A stretch of DNA of 64,000 bases from Microbacterium sp. SY138 (lineage in GTDB: Bacteria; Actinomycetota; Actinomycetes; Actinomycetales; Microbacteriaceae), in NCBI RefSeq assembly GCF_039729145.1, contig NZ_CP155793.1, positions 310,001 to 374,000 on the forward strand, written 5' to 3'. The position numbers and the translations under genes are program-made. Under the pieces are notes generated by a model, which searched no databases, was not told the DNA's origin, and saw only the letters and a list, made by a program, of their open reading frames with translations. Shown one piece after another: positions 48,761-56,349 of the stretch. Position 1 is the first letter of the stretch; every line of letters starts with the position of its first letter.

Positions 48761-49723
48761 GTGAGCACTCTCACCGAGAACGGGCGGATGCCGCAGGTCA
48801 CCCCTGCGGCATCCGCCCCGCCCCTGCGCAAGGAGGCGCTCTGGCGTCGCCGCGACCGGCTGTGGGGGTACGTCTTCGTCGGCCCCCAGATGATCGGCAT
48901 GGGGCTGTTCGTCGTGCTGCCGTTCGCCGCCAGCCTGGTGCTCGCTTTCGCGGACTGGGACGGGCTGACCGATCTCACCTGGGTGGGTTTCGCCAACTTC
49001 GCCGATCAGCTGACCGACCCGCTCCTCGGTCGGGCGATCCTCAACACGCTCATCATCGCGATCGTCACGGTCCCCATCGGCCTCGGTCTCTCGGTGATCG
49101 TCGCTGTCGCACTCGAGAAGCTCAAGACGCGCACGCTCTACCTGATCCTGTTCTTCGCCCCGGTCGTGACCTCGACGGTCGCGGTGGCGATGATCTGGCA
49201 GCAGATGTTCCGCTCCGACGGGCTGCTGTCCACCACGATCGCGAAGGTCTTCGGGGTCACCCCGCCCGACTGGCTGCAGGACCCGAAGCTGGCCCTCCTC
49301 GCCGTCTGCATCGTCACCATCTGGTCGTCGATGGGCCTCAACGTCGTGATCTTCCTCGCCGGATTGCAGAACATCTCACCCTCGGTGATCGAGGCGGCGC
49401 GCATCGACGGTGCCGGCCCGTGGCGGCTGTTCACCAGCATCCGCCTGCCGCTGCTCTCCCCGATCGTCTTCTTCTCGTCGGTGGTCGCGTTCATCTCGTC
49501 GCTGCAGACGTTCGACACGGTCTATGTGCTGGTGCAGGACGCCGGCCCCGACAACGCGACCCGCACGATCGTCTACCACATCTTCGATCTGGGCTTCGGG
49601 CGGTTCGAGTTCGGTCCGTCCAGCGCCGCGAGCATCATCCTGCTCCTGCTCACGCTCGTCATCACCGCGGTGCAGTTCGGCGCGCAGAAGAAGTTCGTCC
49701 ACTACGAGGATGACCCCGCATGA
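48761..49723 (+). CDS. Carbohydrate ABC transporter permease (importer 1, MalF type)
   Basis: A 320-aa inner-membrane subunit with six helices; the first is MIGMGLFVVLPFAASLVLAF. EAA loop: SPSVIEAARIDGAGPWRLFTSIRLPLLSPI. GTG at 48761 lies 2 nt from the previous stop. The stop overlaps the next permease by ATGA. CUT1 family; it works with the partner permease and an ATPase encoded elsewhere. Confidence 0.9.
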   Translation: MSTLTENGRMPQVTPAASAPPLRKEALWRRRDRLWGYVFVGPQMIGMGLFVVLPFAASLVLAFADWDGLTDLTWVGFANFADQLTDPLLGRAILNTLIIAIVTVPIGLGLSVIVAVALEKLKTRTLYLILFFAPVVTSTVAVAMIWQQMFRSDGLLSTTIAKVFGVTPPDWLQDPKLALLAVCIVTIWSSMGLNVVIFLAGLQNISPSVIEAARIDGAGPWRLFTSIRLPLLSPIVFFSSVVAFISSLQTFDTVYVLVQDAGPDNATRTIVYHIFDLGFGRFEFGPSSAASIILLLLTLVITAVQFGAQKKFVHYEDDPA

Positions 49724-50664
49724 GCATTCAGACGCCCCCGCTGACCGGCCCTGCTCCGGCCACGGACTCCACCATCGCGATCACTGCGCCCGGCTACCGG
49801 TCCCGTGGCCGTGGCGGCCCCGCCGTCGACCGCGCACGCCGCCGGCTCGGTTCGACCCTGCTGCACGTGGTGCTCGTGGTGGCAGGGATCGGCATGGTGT
49901 TCCCGTTCATCTGGATGCTGCTGACCTCGTTCAAGACCCTGCCGCAGCTGCTGAAGAACCCGCTGCAGTTCCTCCCGGATCCCTGGACGTTCGACAACTA
50001 CACCCAGGCCTGGAACGCGGTCCCGTTCGGCCAGGCGTACCTGAACAGCGCGTACATCGCGATCCTCGTGGTGGTCGGCACGCTGCTCACGGCGTCGATG
50101 GCGGGATATGCGTTCGCGCGCATCCGGTTCCGCGGCAGCAAGGTGCTCTTCATCGTCTTCCTCGCGACGCAGATGATCCCGAAGCAGGTGACGCTGATCC
50201 CCTTCTATCTGCTGATGTCGAACCTCGGCTGGGTGGATTCGCACCTCGCGCTGATCGTCCCGGGCATCATGGCGAACCCGTTCGCGGTGTTCCTGATGCG
50301 GCAGTTCGTGCTGGCTCTGCCGCGTGAGCTGGAAGAAGCGGCGATCGTCGACGGTGCCGGTCGCTGGCGCATCTTCTGGAGCGTCGTGCTCCCCAACCTG
50401 AAGCCCGGCCTCGCTGCCCTCAGCATCATCGTGGCGCTCGACGTGTGGAACGCCTTCCTGTTTCCGCTCGTGCTGTTGAACTCGCCCGACCTGTTCACGG
50501 TTCCCCTGCTGCTGAACGCCTTCGAGGGACAGCAGGGCTCGATCAACTACGGACTCGTGATGGCGGCCTCGGCGATCGCGACCGTGCCCATGCTGATCGT
50601 GTTCGTCATCGGTCAGCGGAAGATCCTCAACAGCATGGCCGCATCGGGGCTGGGAGGGCGATGA
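49720..50664 (+). CDS. Carbohydrate ABC transporter permease (importer 1, MalG type)
   Basis: A 314-aa partner permease with a first helix at LLHVVLVVAGIGMVFPFIWMLLTSF and a second at VVGTLLTASMAGYAFARIRF. EAA loop: PRELEEAAIVDGAGRWRIFWSVVLPNLKPGLAA. It has a long N-terminal cytoplasmic part (about 40 residues, Pro-rich). Linked by ATGA at the start and by TGATG-type overlap to the hydrolase gene that follows. Confidence 0.9.
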   Translation: MSIQTPPLTGPAPATDSTIAITAPGYRSRGRGGPAVDRARRRLGSTLLHVVLVVAGIGMVFPFIWMLLTSFKTLPQLLKNPLQFLPDPWTFDNYTQAWNAVPFGQAYLNSAYIAILVVVGTLLTASMAGYAFARIRFRGSKVLFIVFLATQMIPKQVTLIPFYLLMSNLGWVDSHLALIVPGIMANPFAVFLMRQFVLALPRELEEAAIVDGAGRWRIFWSVVLPNLKPGLAALSIIVALDVWNAFLFPLVLLNSPDLFTVPLLLNAFEGQQGSINYGLVMAASAIATVPMLIVFVIGQRKILNSMAASGLGGR

Positions 50665-52298
50665 TGACGGATGCCGCCGCCCTCGCCGGCCGTCACCTCG
50701 ACCTGGCCTCGGCGCCGTTCACGTTGCCGCGTTCGCGCGTGCTCGTCTTCCGCGCGGAGGACGGGAACGGTGTGCGCGTGCACACCTCGGAGTATGAGCG
50801 GCGGCTCTCGGAGTGCCGGGTGCTGGATGCGCTGATCATGGTGGACGCCTCAGGCGAGGCGCGTGCGGTGACCGACGTGCATCCGGCGCGAGTGACGTTC
50901 GGCGCTGCTGCGGCGACGCTGACCTTCGCCGATCCGTCGACGCTGGGCCTCGGCGGAGAACCCGGGTCGCGGGTGCGGCTTCGGCGACCGGACGGGAGTG
51001 TCGAGGAGCATCCGCTCGGAGACGGTCTTCGCCTCCGCATCGATGCCGACCGCACTGTCACGGTCGAGCCCGGCGACCACGCGGCGGCGCTCGCCGCGAC
51101 CGAGGCGATCTGGACCGACTGGTTCGCGAAGTGCCCGAGTGTGCGCGGCGACCTGCAGGAGATGACGGCGTTCTGCTGGTGGGTGCTCGGCGCGAACATC
51201 GTCGAGTTGCCGTCGCTGGGCGATGCCAGGGCGATCGTGCCGTCGAAGATCGGCTACGTCGGGCTGTGGCAGTGGGATGCGTACTTCATCGCCGTGGGAC
51301 TGCGACACGGCGACCCGGAGCTCGCGCGCGAGCAGCTCGACATCGCGTTCCGGTTCCCACAGCCCGACGGCCAGCTGCCCGACGTGGTGCACGAGCTCGG
51401 AGTGCTCGCGACCAGCGACGACCTGCCCGAGAGCGACCGTGCGAACCTGCGCAGAGCCGGATCGCAGATCGCCGACCCGAGCGCCCCCGTGCCGCTCACC
51501 AAACCACCGCTCGCCGCCTGGGCGCTGCGCAAGGTGCTCGAGGCCGAGGATGCCCCCGACTACGCGCGCCGGCAGTTGACCCGCATCGTCCGCTCGCAGG
51601 ACTGGTGGTTCGACGGCAGCGACCTCGACCACGACGGGATGCCGGAGTACGGGCACCCGTACTCCTCCGGGCTCGACGACAGCCCGATCTTCGACGGTCC
51701 GCTGCCGACAGCGGCTCCCGACCTGGGTGCGTACCTCGTGCGACAGGATCGGGAACTCGCCGCCCTGCTGGAGAAGTACGAGCCGGATGCCGACGTCTCG
51801 CGGTTGAGGGAACGGGCCGAGAGCACGCAGGAGCGGCTGCTGCGCATGTGGGATCCGGACCTCGGGCGATTCCTCGCGTATGGCGGCGGGGAGCCGCAGC
51901 TCAGCGACACGGTCGTCGGGTTGATGCCGCTGCTCACGGGCACGTTGCCGGCGCCGATCGCCGATGCGCTGCGCCAGGCCGTCGACGACCCCGAGCGCTT
52001 CGCCCTGCCCTGGGGGCTGCCGACGGTCGCAGCATCGGATCCCGACTTCTCGGACGAGCGGATGTGGCGCGGACCGGTGTGGGTCAACACGAGCATGCTG
52101 GTCGCCGAGGGGCTGGAGGCGTCGGGGTACCCCGAGCGGGCACGGGAGCTGCGCGAGCAGACCGTGGCCCTCGTGATCCACGGCGGCGGTCCGCACGAGT
52201 ACTTCAACCCGCACACAGGTCGGAAGGCGCGTACGGCGACCACCGCGTTCGGCTGGTCGGCTGCGCTGTTCATCGACCTCACCGTGCAGCTCAGCTGA
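50661..52298 (+). CDS. GH63-like (MGH1-type) glycoside hydrolase
   Basis: A 545-aa cytoplasmic protein. An N-terminal beta domain (about 10-150) precedes an (alpha/alpha) barrel with DARAIVPSKIGYVGLWQWDAYFIAVGL, FPQPDGQLPDVVHELG, GMPEYGHPYSSGLDDSPIFD, MWRGPVWVNTSMLVAEGLEASGY and HEYFNPHTGRKART. These are the acid and base regions of GH63/mannosylglycerate-hydrolase-like enzymes. Start: ATG at 50661 overlaps the permease stop, after GGGAGG. It ends the first importer operon and probably cleaves the imported sugar. The exact linkage is unknown. Confidence 0.82.
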   Translation: MMTDAAALAGRHLDLASAPFTLPRSRVLVFRAEDGNGVRVHTSEYERRLSECRVLDALIMVDASGEARAVTDVHPARVTFGAAAATLTFADPSTLGLGGEPGSRVRLRRPDGSVEEHPLGDGLRLRIDADRTVTVEPGDHAAALAATEAIWTDWFAKCPSVRGDLQEMTAFCWWVLGANIVELPSLGDARAIVPSKIGYVGLWQWDAYFIAVGLRHGDPELAREQLDIAFRFPQPDGQLPDVVHELGVLATSDDLPESDRANLRRAGSQIADPSAPVPLTKPPLAAWALRKVLEAEDAPDYARRQLTRIVRSQDWWFDGSDLDHDGMPEYGHPYSSGLDDSPIFDGPLPTAAPDLGAYLVRQDRELAALLEKYEPDADVSRLRERAESTQERLLRMWDPDLGRFLAYGGGEPQLSDTVVGLMPLLTGTLPAPIADALRQAVDDPERFALPWGLPTVAASDPDFSDERMWRGPVWVNTSMLVAEGLEASGYPERARELREQTVALVIHGGGPHEYFNPHTGRKARTATTAFGWSAALFIDLTVQLS

Positions 52299-52382
52299 CG
52301 GCATCCGTTCCGGTCGCGATTCCTGTCGGTTGCCGGGGCGGCAACCGACAGGAACGGCGACCGGAGCACTGCGGAACTCGAT

Positions 52383-52397
52383 TGTATTCAATATTCA
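52383..52397 (+). promoter_or_regulatory. GntR-like box 3 upstream of the second importer
   Basis: TGTATTCAATATTCA fits the TGTAT-n5-AT(A/T)C pattern of the boxes at 47370 and 56270. It is 24 nt before the ATG of the second binding protein. It may also contain the -10 box. Confidence 0.5.
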
Positions 52398-52420
52398 TTT
52401 CAACGACGAAGGAGTCAGAC

Positions 52421-53737
52421 ATGAAGAAGAAGCTCACAGGGATCGCCGCGCTCGCGGCGGTCGGGATCGCGCTCGCCGGATGCGCCACCGGAGGAGTGCC
52501 GACCGGAGGGTCCGACGCGGTCGCGCTGGACCCCGACGCGAAGCTCGACGGAGAGATCACCGTGTGGTCGTGGGATGTCGGAGCCGTCGCCCTGGAGCGG
52601 CTCGCGGCCGACTTCGAGAAGGCCCACGAGGGCACGACCGTGAAGGTCGTCGACGTGGGCTACGACAACGCCTATGACAAGATGTCGGTCGGCTTCCAAG
52701 CGGGCACCGGCCTGCCCGACGTGGTCACGATCGAGACGGATGCCGCCCCCGGCTACATCACGCAGTTCCCGAAGGGGATGCTCGACCTGAACCCGATCCT
52801 GGGCGGTGATGAAGTCGACTTCGACCCGTTCAAGTGGTCCGCGGGTTCCGATGCCGACGGGTCCTTGCGCATCGCTCCGTGGGACTCCGGCACCGTGGCG
52901 CTGTACTACCGCACAGACATCGTCGAGCAGGCGGGCGTCGACATCGAGGCCGCGGCGACCTGGGACGATCTGATCGCGGCGGGCAAGGTCATCAAGGAGA
53001 AGACCGGCCACACGCTGCTCTCGACCGACCTCTCCGCCGGTGGCGGCTTTCAGGTGCTGCTGCAGCAGCTCGGGCAGGGGCTGTTCAACGAGGCGGGAGA
53101 GATCACGCTCGACTCGCCGGAAGCCGTGCGCGTGCTCACCATGCTGCAGGAGATGAACGAGGCCGGTCTCATCAAGAACGTCACCGGATGGGACGGCCGG
53201 GTCACCTCGGCGAAAGACGGCGACTCCGCCGTGACGGCAGACGCCGTCTGGTGGATCGGCACGCTCCAGGGCGACGCCCCCGAGCTGAGCGGAAAGTACG
53301 CCGTGCTCCCGCTCCCGGCGTTCGACGAGGGCGGTGCCCGCACGTCGAACAACGGCGGATCCGGCCTCGCGGTGCCGGCGCAGGCGAAGAACCCGCAGCT
53401 GGCCGCGGCGTTCGTCGACTTCGTGCTGGCGGATGCCGACAACCAGGTGTCGATGATGACAAACGAGGGACTCTTCCCGTCGTACCTGCCCGCACTGGAA
53501 TCGGACTACTTCTCGAAGCCGGTCGAGTACTTCGGCGGTCAGCCGGTCTACGAGACCTTCGCAGAGCTCACGGCCCAGATCCCGCCGATCTTCTACACCT
53601 CGGACAGTGCAGAGGCCTCGGACATCGTCGCCAACGCCGTCGCCGCCGCCGTGCTGAACGGAGCCGACCCCGCCACCGTGCTCGCCGATGCGGCCGCGCA
53701 GCTCGCCACCTCCACCGGTCGAGAGGTCGCGAAGTAA
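52421..53737 (+). CDS. Sugar ABC transporter substrate-binding lipoprotein (importer 2)
   Basis: A 438-aa lipoprotein with lipobox ALAGC (Cys21). Blocks: EITVWSWDVGAVALERLAADFEKAHEG, TGLPDVVTIETDAAPGYITQF, LRIAPWDSGTVALYYRTDIVEQAG and VTADAVWWIGTLQGDAPELSGKYAVLPLPAFDEGG. ATG at 52421 follows GAAGGAG. It is the same length as the first binding protein but differs in sequence, so a different sugar is likely. Permeases follow directly. Confidence 0.92.
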   Translation: MKKKLTGIAALAAVGIALAGCATGGVPTGGSDAVALDPDAKLDGEITVWSWDVGAVALERLAADFEKAHEGTTVKVVDVGYDNAYDKMSVGFQAGTGLPDVVTIETDAAPGYITQFPKGMLDLNPILGGDEVDFDPFKWSAGSDADGSLRIAPWDSGTVALYYRTDIVEQAGVDIEAAATWDDLIAAGKVIKEKTGHTLLSTDLSAGGGFQVLLQQLGQGLFNEAGEITLDSPEAVRVLTMLQEMNEAGLIKNVTGWDGRVTSAKDGDSAVTADAVWWIGTLQGDAPELSGKYAVLPLPAFDEGGARTSNNGGSGLAVPAQAKNPQLAAAFVDFVLADADNQVSMMTNEGLFPSYLPALESDYFSKPVEYFGGQPVYETFAELTAQIPPIFYTSDSAEASDIVANAVAAAVLNGADPATVLADAAAQLATSTGREVAK

Positions 53738-53739
53738 CC

Positions 53740-54633
53740 ATGACCTCCGCGACCTCGCCCGGGTCCGGCCGCCGACGGCTGGACCCGGGCAGGGCCGGAC
53801 GCTGGTTCGTGCTGCCGGCTGCCGCCCTGCTCCTGTTCTTCTTCGCCTATCCGCTGGGCGCCTCGCTCTGGCAGAGCCTGTTCCGCACCGAGGGCGGCGT
53901 GACGAGCTTCGTCGGACTCGGCCAGTACGAGCGGCTGTTCTCCGACCCGCTGATCGCGAAGAGCCTGTTCAACGCGGGACTGATCCTCATCGTCCAGGTG
54001 CCGCTGATGATGGTGCTCGCGGTCGGGCTCGCCTACCTGCTCAACCAGTCATGGCTGCGGTGGCGTTCGGGATTCCGCCTGCTCACGTTCCTGCCCGCGG
54101 TGACCACGCTGGTCGCCTACGCCGTCGTGTTCCGCGTGCTGCTCGCCACCGACGGCGGCGCCGTGAACCAGATGCTCGGTGTGATCGGCGTCGCCCCGAT
54201 CGACTGGCTGAACAACGAGTGGTGGGCGCGTGTCTCCGTGATCGCCGCCGTCACCTGGCGATGGACCGGCTACAACATGGTCATCATCCTCGCCGGCCTG
54301 CAGTCGATCCCCCCGGAGCTCTACGAGGCGGCGAAGGTCGACGGCGCCGGACGCTGGCAGACGTTCTGGAGCGTGGTGCTTCCGCAGCTGCGGCCGGTGC
54401 TGATCTTCACGGGGATCACCTCGACGATCGGCGCACTGCAGCTGTTCGACGAGAACTTCATCCTCACGGGCGGCGGCCCCAACGACGCCACGCTCACCCC
54501 GGTGCTCTACCTGTACAAGGTCGGGTTCCGACAGTTCGACTTCGGCTACGCATCAGCCATCGCCTGGATTCTGGTTCTGATCACCGCGATCATCGCCGTC
54601 GTGCAGTTCCGGGTCATGAGGGAGAAGCCATGA
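53740..54633 (+). CDS. Carbohydrate ABC transporter permease (importer 2, MalF type)
   Basis: A 297-aa membrane protein: first helix WFVLPAAALLLFFFAYPLGASLW, EAA loop IPPELYEAAKVDGAGRWQTFWSVVLPQLRPVL. The ATG is 2 nt after the previous stop and the 3' end overlaps the next permease (ATGA). CUT1 family. Confidence 0.9.
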   Translation: MTSATSPGSGRRRLDPGRAGRWFVLPAAALLLFFFAYPLGASLWQSLFRTEGGVTSFVGLGQYERLFSDPLIAKSLFNAGLILIVQVPLMMVLAVGLAYLLNQSWLRWRSGFRLLTFLPAVTTLVAYAVVFRVLLATDGGAVNQMLGVIGVAPIDWLNNEWWARVSVIAAVTWRWTGYNMVIILAGLQSIPPELYEAAKVDGAGRWQTFWSVVLPQLRPVLIFTGITSTIGALQLFDENFILTGGGPNDATLTPVLYLYKVGFRQFDFGYASAIAWILVLITAIIAVVQFRVMREKP

Positions 54634-55526
54634 CAGATCTCGCCACCCGCACCCTGGTCACCTCCGGCCGCGACACCCGCAGCCTCGGAGCGGGGGAGCG
54701 CGGCGCCCGTTCGCGCATGCTGCGGCTGCCGCTCTACCTGCTGCTGGTCGTGGCCTCGCTGGTGTCGATCATCCCGTTCCTGTGGATGGTCATCGCCTCC
54801 ACCCATCCGAGTTCGGAGCTGTTCGGCACGCCGCTCCCGGTGCTCCCCGGCGACGCGCTGTGGGAGAACCTCGCCCGCTTGGAGGAGAGCATCGGCTTCA
54901 GCCGCGTGATGCTCAACAGCCTGCTGATCGCGGTGATCTACACGGTCTTCAGCTCGATCGTCAGCATCATGTGCGGCTACGGGCTCGCCACCTATCGATT
55001 CCGTGGACGCGGTGTGCTGCTCGCGCTCGTGCTCGTGACGATGATGATCCCGATGCAGGTGCTGCTGGTCCCGCTGTTCCAGATCATGGCCGGCATGGGG
55101 TGGATCGACACGTATCAGGCCGTGATCCTGCCGTTCCTGGCGAACGCGTTCGGGATCTTCCTGATGCGCCAGGGGTTCCTCGACTTCCCGCCGAGCCTGA
55201 TCGAGGCGGCCAGGATCGACGGCGCGAGCGAGCTGCGCACGTTCTATCGGATCGTGCTTCCGGTCGCGAAGCCGCAGATCGCGGCGCTCGTGATCTATAC
55301 GTTCATCAGCCAGTGGAACGCGTTCATCTGGCCGCTGCTCATGCTCAACACCGAGGCGAACTACACGGTTCCGGTCGCGCTGAACACGATGATCGGCATG
55401 AGCCGCGTCGACTACTCCGGCCTGATGCTGGGGTCGCTGCTGGCGACACTGCCCCTGCTCCTGCTGTTCCTGATCTTCCAGAAGCAGTTCGTCGCAGGTC
55501 TCCTCGGCGGCGCGGTGAAGGGGTGA
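54630..55526 (+). CDS. Carbohydrate ABC transporter permease (importer 2, MalG type)
   Basis: A 298-aa partner permease: helix LPLYLLLVVASLVSIIPFLWMVIA, then VMLNSLLIAVIYTVFSSIVSIM. EAA loop: PPSLIEAARIDGASELRTFYRIVLPVAKPQIAAL. It is the last gene of the second importer and converges on the GntR gene 17 nt away. Confidence 0.9.
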   Translation: MTDLATRTLVTSGRDTRSLGAGERGARSRMLRLPLYLLLVVASLVSIIPFLWMVIASTHPSSELFGTPLPVLPGDALWENLARLEESIGFSRVMLNSLLIAVIYTVFSSIVSIMCGYGLATYRFRGRGVLLALVLVTMMIPMQVLLVPLFQIMAGMGWIDTYQAVILPFLANAFGIFLMRQGFLDFPPSLIEAARIDGASELRTFYRIVLPVAKPQIAALVIYTFISQWNAFIWPLLMLNTEANYTVPVALNTMIGMSRVDYSGLMLGSLLATLPLLLLFLIFQKQFVAGLLGGAVKG

Positions 55527-55543
55527 GGGGATGCGGGGGCGGT

Positions 55544-56200
55544 CTACGCCGTGAAGTACGAGCTCGTGGCGTTGTCGAGGATGCGCTGCATGCCGTGCAT
55601 CCAGTTGAGCTTGAGGGCCTCGACGGCGCCGGGGATGTCGCCGACGGCGAGGTGGCGGGCGATCTCGGCGTGCTCGGCGGCGACGCGTTCCACCTTGACG
55701 TCTTCGGGCACGAGGAGCGACTCGTAGCGGTGGAACGAGCTGCGCACGTTGTCGATCACGGCCAGGAGACGGGCGTTCGGGCAGGCCGACAGCATCACGC
55801 TGTGCCACTCGTCGTCCTTGGTGATGACGAGCTGGTGCTCCACGAGCTCGTCGGCGAACGCGTCGGCCATCTCTTTGAGCTGCGCGCCGATGCGACGCAG
55901 CTCGTCGGGCGGGCTGAGCTCGATCGCGAGGCTCTCGAGCGCCGCCAGGACGGGAGCGAGATCGCGGAACTCGGAGGCGCTGAGCGGGACGAACCGGAAG
56001 CCCTTGCCGTTCTCGCTCTCGATCTGCCCTTCGGACTCCAGGGCGATGAGCGCCTCGCGCAGGGGAGTGCGGCTGACGCCGAGCTCGGTGGCGAGCTGGA
56101 CCTCGTTGATGCCCTCGCCGGGCTGCACGAGTCCGGCGCGCATGCGGTTCAGCAGCTCCTGCCGGACCTGCGAGCGCAGGTTCTTGCGTTCGATCGCCAT
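55544..56200 (-). CDS. GntR-family (FCD domain) regulator
   Basis: A 218-aa regulator of the FadR/FCD subfamily. Winged helix: EGINEVQLATELGVSRTPLREALIALESEGQI. FCD metal-binding residues appear in FADELVEHQLVITKDDEWHSVMLSACPN (Asp and His) and AAEHAEIARHLAVGD (two His). GAGGGGA precedes ATG 56200. The gene is divergent from the GH42 operon and convergent with importer 2. TGTATAC boxes at 47370 and 56270, and a weaker one at 52383, mark its likely targets; the effector is probably a sugar acid or sugar phosphate. Confidence 0.9.
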   Translation of the reverse strand: MAIERKNLRSQVRQELLNRMRAGLVQPGEGINEVQLATELGVSRTPLREALIALESEGQIESENGKGFRFVPLSASEFRDLAPVLAALESLAIELSPPDELRRIGAQLKEMADAFADELVEHQLVITKDDEWHSVMLSACPNARLLAVIDNVRSSFHRYESLLVPEDVKVERVAAEHAEIARHLAVGDIPGAVEALKLNWMHGMQRILDNATSSYFTA

Positions 56201-56238
56201 GCGTCCCCTCTTCTGCCGCCTGCCCGTCAGCCTATGGG

Positions 56239-56284
56239 TTGACGGGCCTGGGACGACGTCCTAGTGTGTTGTATACAGAATACA
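56239..56284 (+). promoter_or_regulatory. Promoter and GntR operator 2 of the GH42/GcvP-like operon
   Basis: TTGACG (56239-56244), 17 nt, TAGTGT (56262-56267) form the promoter; transcription would begin near 56274. TGTATACAGAATACA (56270-56284) lies on the start point, with TGTAT and ATACA as inverted arms. The first 14 bases match operator 1 exactly. Binding here would block initiation. Confidence 0.8.
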
Positions 56285-56349
56285 GCCGATTCCGGATTCG
56301 CACCAGTGCACCGCCGGATCAGCCGGTGATGACTCAGAGAGGAGACTTC

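Noticed and set aside
50813..52420. An upstream extension of the second binding-protein frame
   Set aside because: It runs through the GH63-like gene in another frame; the lipoprotein signal begins at 52421.
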